Positions 62,924 to 64,000 of a stretch of DNA of 64,000 nt are shown here, one piece after another. Position 1 is the first letter of the stretch; each line of letters starts with the position of its first letter. Location of the stretch: NCBI GenBank assembly GCA_030657355.1, contig CP131056.1, forward strand, positions 3,926,501-3,990,500. The letters are read 5' to 3'. This DNA comes from Radicibacter daui (lineage in GTDB: Bacteria; Pseudomonadota; Alphaproteobacteria; Radicibacterales; Radicibacteraceae). The notes beneath the pieces were generated by a model that saw only the letters and a list, made by a program, of their open reading frames with translations, did no database searches and was not told the origin of the DNA. The position numbers were made by a program, and so were the translations under genes.

Positions 62924-64000
62924 TTAGCTCTTCACGTAGTCGTACTTGCCGCTCAGCCACTCATAGACAACGTAGCCCGGGAGGGTAACGTCGCCCTTGC
63001 CGTTGAAGGACAGCTTGCCCAGAACGGTGTCGAAGCTCATGCCGCTCTTCAGCACTTCGGCAACCTTCTCGGCGTCGGTGGTGCCAGCCTTGGTGGCAGC
63101 CTGCACGTAAACCTGGATGGCGGCGTAGGTGTAGAGCACATAGCCTTCCGGCTCGACGCCGGCAGCCTTGAACTCGGCAACGACGCTGGCAGCAGCCGGG
63201 TTCTTGCGCGGGTCGGGCGAGAAGGTCATGAGGGTGCCTTCGCCGGCGTCGCCGGTGATGGCCCAGTACTCGTCGGTCACGAGCGCGTCACCCGACATCA
63301 GGGTGGCCTTCATGCCCTGGTCGCGCATCTGGCGCACGATAAGGCCGGCTTCCGGATGGTAACCACCGACATAGACCACATCGATGTTCTCGGCCTTCAG
63401 CTTGGACACGAGAGCGGTGTAGTCCTTTTCACCGGCGGTGTAGGCTTCGTACATGGCCGGCTTGCCGCCGAGGCCCTGGTACGTCGCCATGGTGGCATCG
63501 GCGAGGCCCTTACCATAGGCCGACTTGTCGTGCAGGAAGGCGACCTTCTTGCCCGCGAAGTGGTCCATCAGGTACTTGCCGGCAACTTCGCCCTGCTGGT
63601 CGTCACGACCGCAGACGCGGAAGGTGTTCCAGCTGCCTTCGTCGGTGTACTTCGGATTGGTCGAAGCCGGGGTGATCTGCAGCACGCCCTCTTCGGAATA
63701 GACGGCGGAAGCCGGGATCGAGGAACCCGAGCAGAAGTGGCCGGCCATGAAGACCACGCCCTTGCTGACCATCTGGTTAGCAACGGCGACAGCCTGCTTC
63801 GGGTCGCAAGCGTCGTCGCCGACTTCCAGCGTCAGCTTGCCACCGAGCAGACCGCCGGCAGCGTTGAGGTCCTTGACGGCCTGCTCGGCGCCAACCTTCA
63901 TCTGCTGGCCGAAAGCGGCGTACTGACCGGTCATCGGACCGGCGGTGCCGATCGCGGTGTCAGCCGCGTGAGCGGAGGTCGCCGCTGCGGCGAGGAGGCC
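62924..64000 (-). CDS. Branched-chain amino acid-type ABC transporter substrate-binding protein (5' end missing)
   Basis: The frame runs off the right edge; the visible upstream part, GLLAAAATSAHAADTAIG, is the end of a signal peptide. The mature protein is LivJ/LivK-like: GPMTGQYAAFGQQMKVGAEQAVKDLNAAGG, CDPKQAVAVANQMVSKGVVFMAGHFCSGSSIPASAVYSEEGV, and YTAGEKDYTALVSKLKAENIDVVYVGGYHPEAGLIVRQMRD. It should bind a branched-chain or other neutral amino acid in the periplasm. The Liv permeases and ATPases are not in the window. Confidence 0.93.
   Translation of the reverse strand, partial: GLLAAAATSAHAADTAIGTAGPMTGQYAAFGQQMKVGAEQAVKDLNAAGGLLGGKLTLEVGDDACDPKQAVAVANQMVSKGVVFMAGHFCSGSSIPASAVYSEEGVLQITPASTNPKYTDEGSWNTFRVCGRDDQQGEVAGKYLMDHFAGKKVAFLHDKSAYGKGLADATMATYQGLGGKPAMYEAYTAGEKDYTALVSKLKAENIDVVYVGGYHPEAGLIVRQMRDQGMKATLMSGDALVTDEYWAITGDAGEGTLMTFSPDPRKNPAAASVVAEFKAAGVEPEGYVLYTYAAIQVYVQAATKAGTTDAEKVAEVLKSGMSFDTVLGKLSFNGKGDVTLPGYVVYEWLSGKYDYVKS

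Overview
The window is about 64 kb of GC-rich, densely packed bacterial chromosome or large replicon. Gene content points to an alphaproteobacterium: NasT/NasS nitrate sensing, a rhizobial-type glycerol ABC importer cluster (glpSTPQUV with glpD, glpK and a DeoR-type regulator), a biuret hydrolase of the kind known from Rhizobium leguminosarum, and many solute importers. Genus cannot be fixed from the sequence alone. I see no tRNA, rRNA, insertion sequence, prophage or CRISPR array.

Layout. 1-6.2 kb: 3' end of nasT, then nasS, mobB and mobA; a divergent Lrp/aminotransferase pair; a LysR/DoxX pair ending in a strong terminator. 6.3-7.2 kb: a methyltransferase-like gene of different composition. 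7.2-17.2 kb: LysR regulator, a dipeptide/oligopeptide-type ABC importer (two permeases, two ATPases, binding protein), a CocE/NonD hydrolase and a converging CapA-like gene. 17.3-18.0 kb: glutathione S-transferase. 18.3-28.1 kb: the most unusual locus, a probable iron system. It holds a secreted 674-residue protein of unknown family, a membrane cytochrome that joins a b-type-like membrane domain, a beta-propeller and six c-haem motifs, an FTR1 iron permease, an FAD oxidoreductase, a small periplasmic helical protein and a GT-C-like membrane protein. 28.1-30.6 kb: an AdaN-AraC-AlkA fusion, a methylguanine methyltransferase and a VOC protein.

30.6-37.3 kb: a sulfur island. An Rrf2 regulator and the sulfate ABC importer share the same promoter-embedded palindrome. 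Between them lies a 28-codon cysteine-rich leader peptide followed by a terminator-like hairpin, an arrangement that predicts cysteine-sensing attenuation. An SLC13 permease follows. 37.3-47.5 kb: the glycerol regulon on the minus strand, with repeated CGAAA/TTTCG operators. 47.6-50.1 kb: SDR, FMN reductase and aldo-keto reductase. 50.2-53.0 kb: a VanB-like reductase, a GntR regulator and a VanA-like Rieske oxygenase, with a perfect GntR-type palindrome upstream.

53.2-62.8 kb: a biuret utilisation locus. A BMP-type ABC importer is interleaved with biuret hydrolase BiuH, a BiuH paralogue (possible triuret hydrolase) and a cupin. Divergent from it are a GntR regulator and an AtzF-type allophanate hydrolase. 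The divergent promoter region carries two identical ATTGCATGCAAT palindromes and a third related inverted repeat. The window ends in a branched-chain amino acid type binding protein running off the right edge. Together the region is a nutrient-scavenging island for nitrogen, sulfur, glycerol, peptides and iron.
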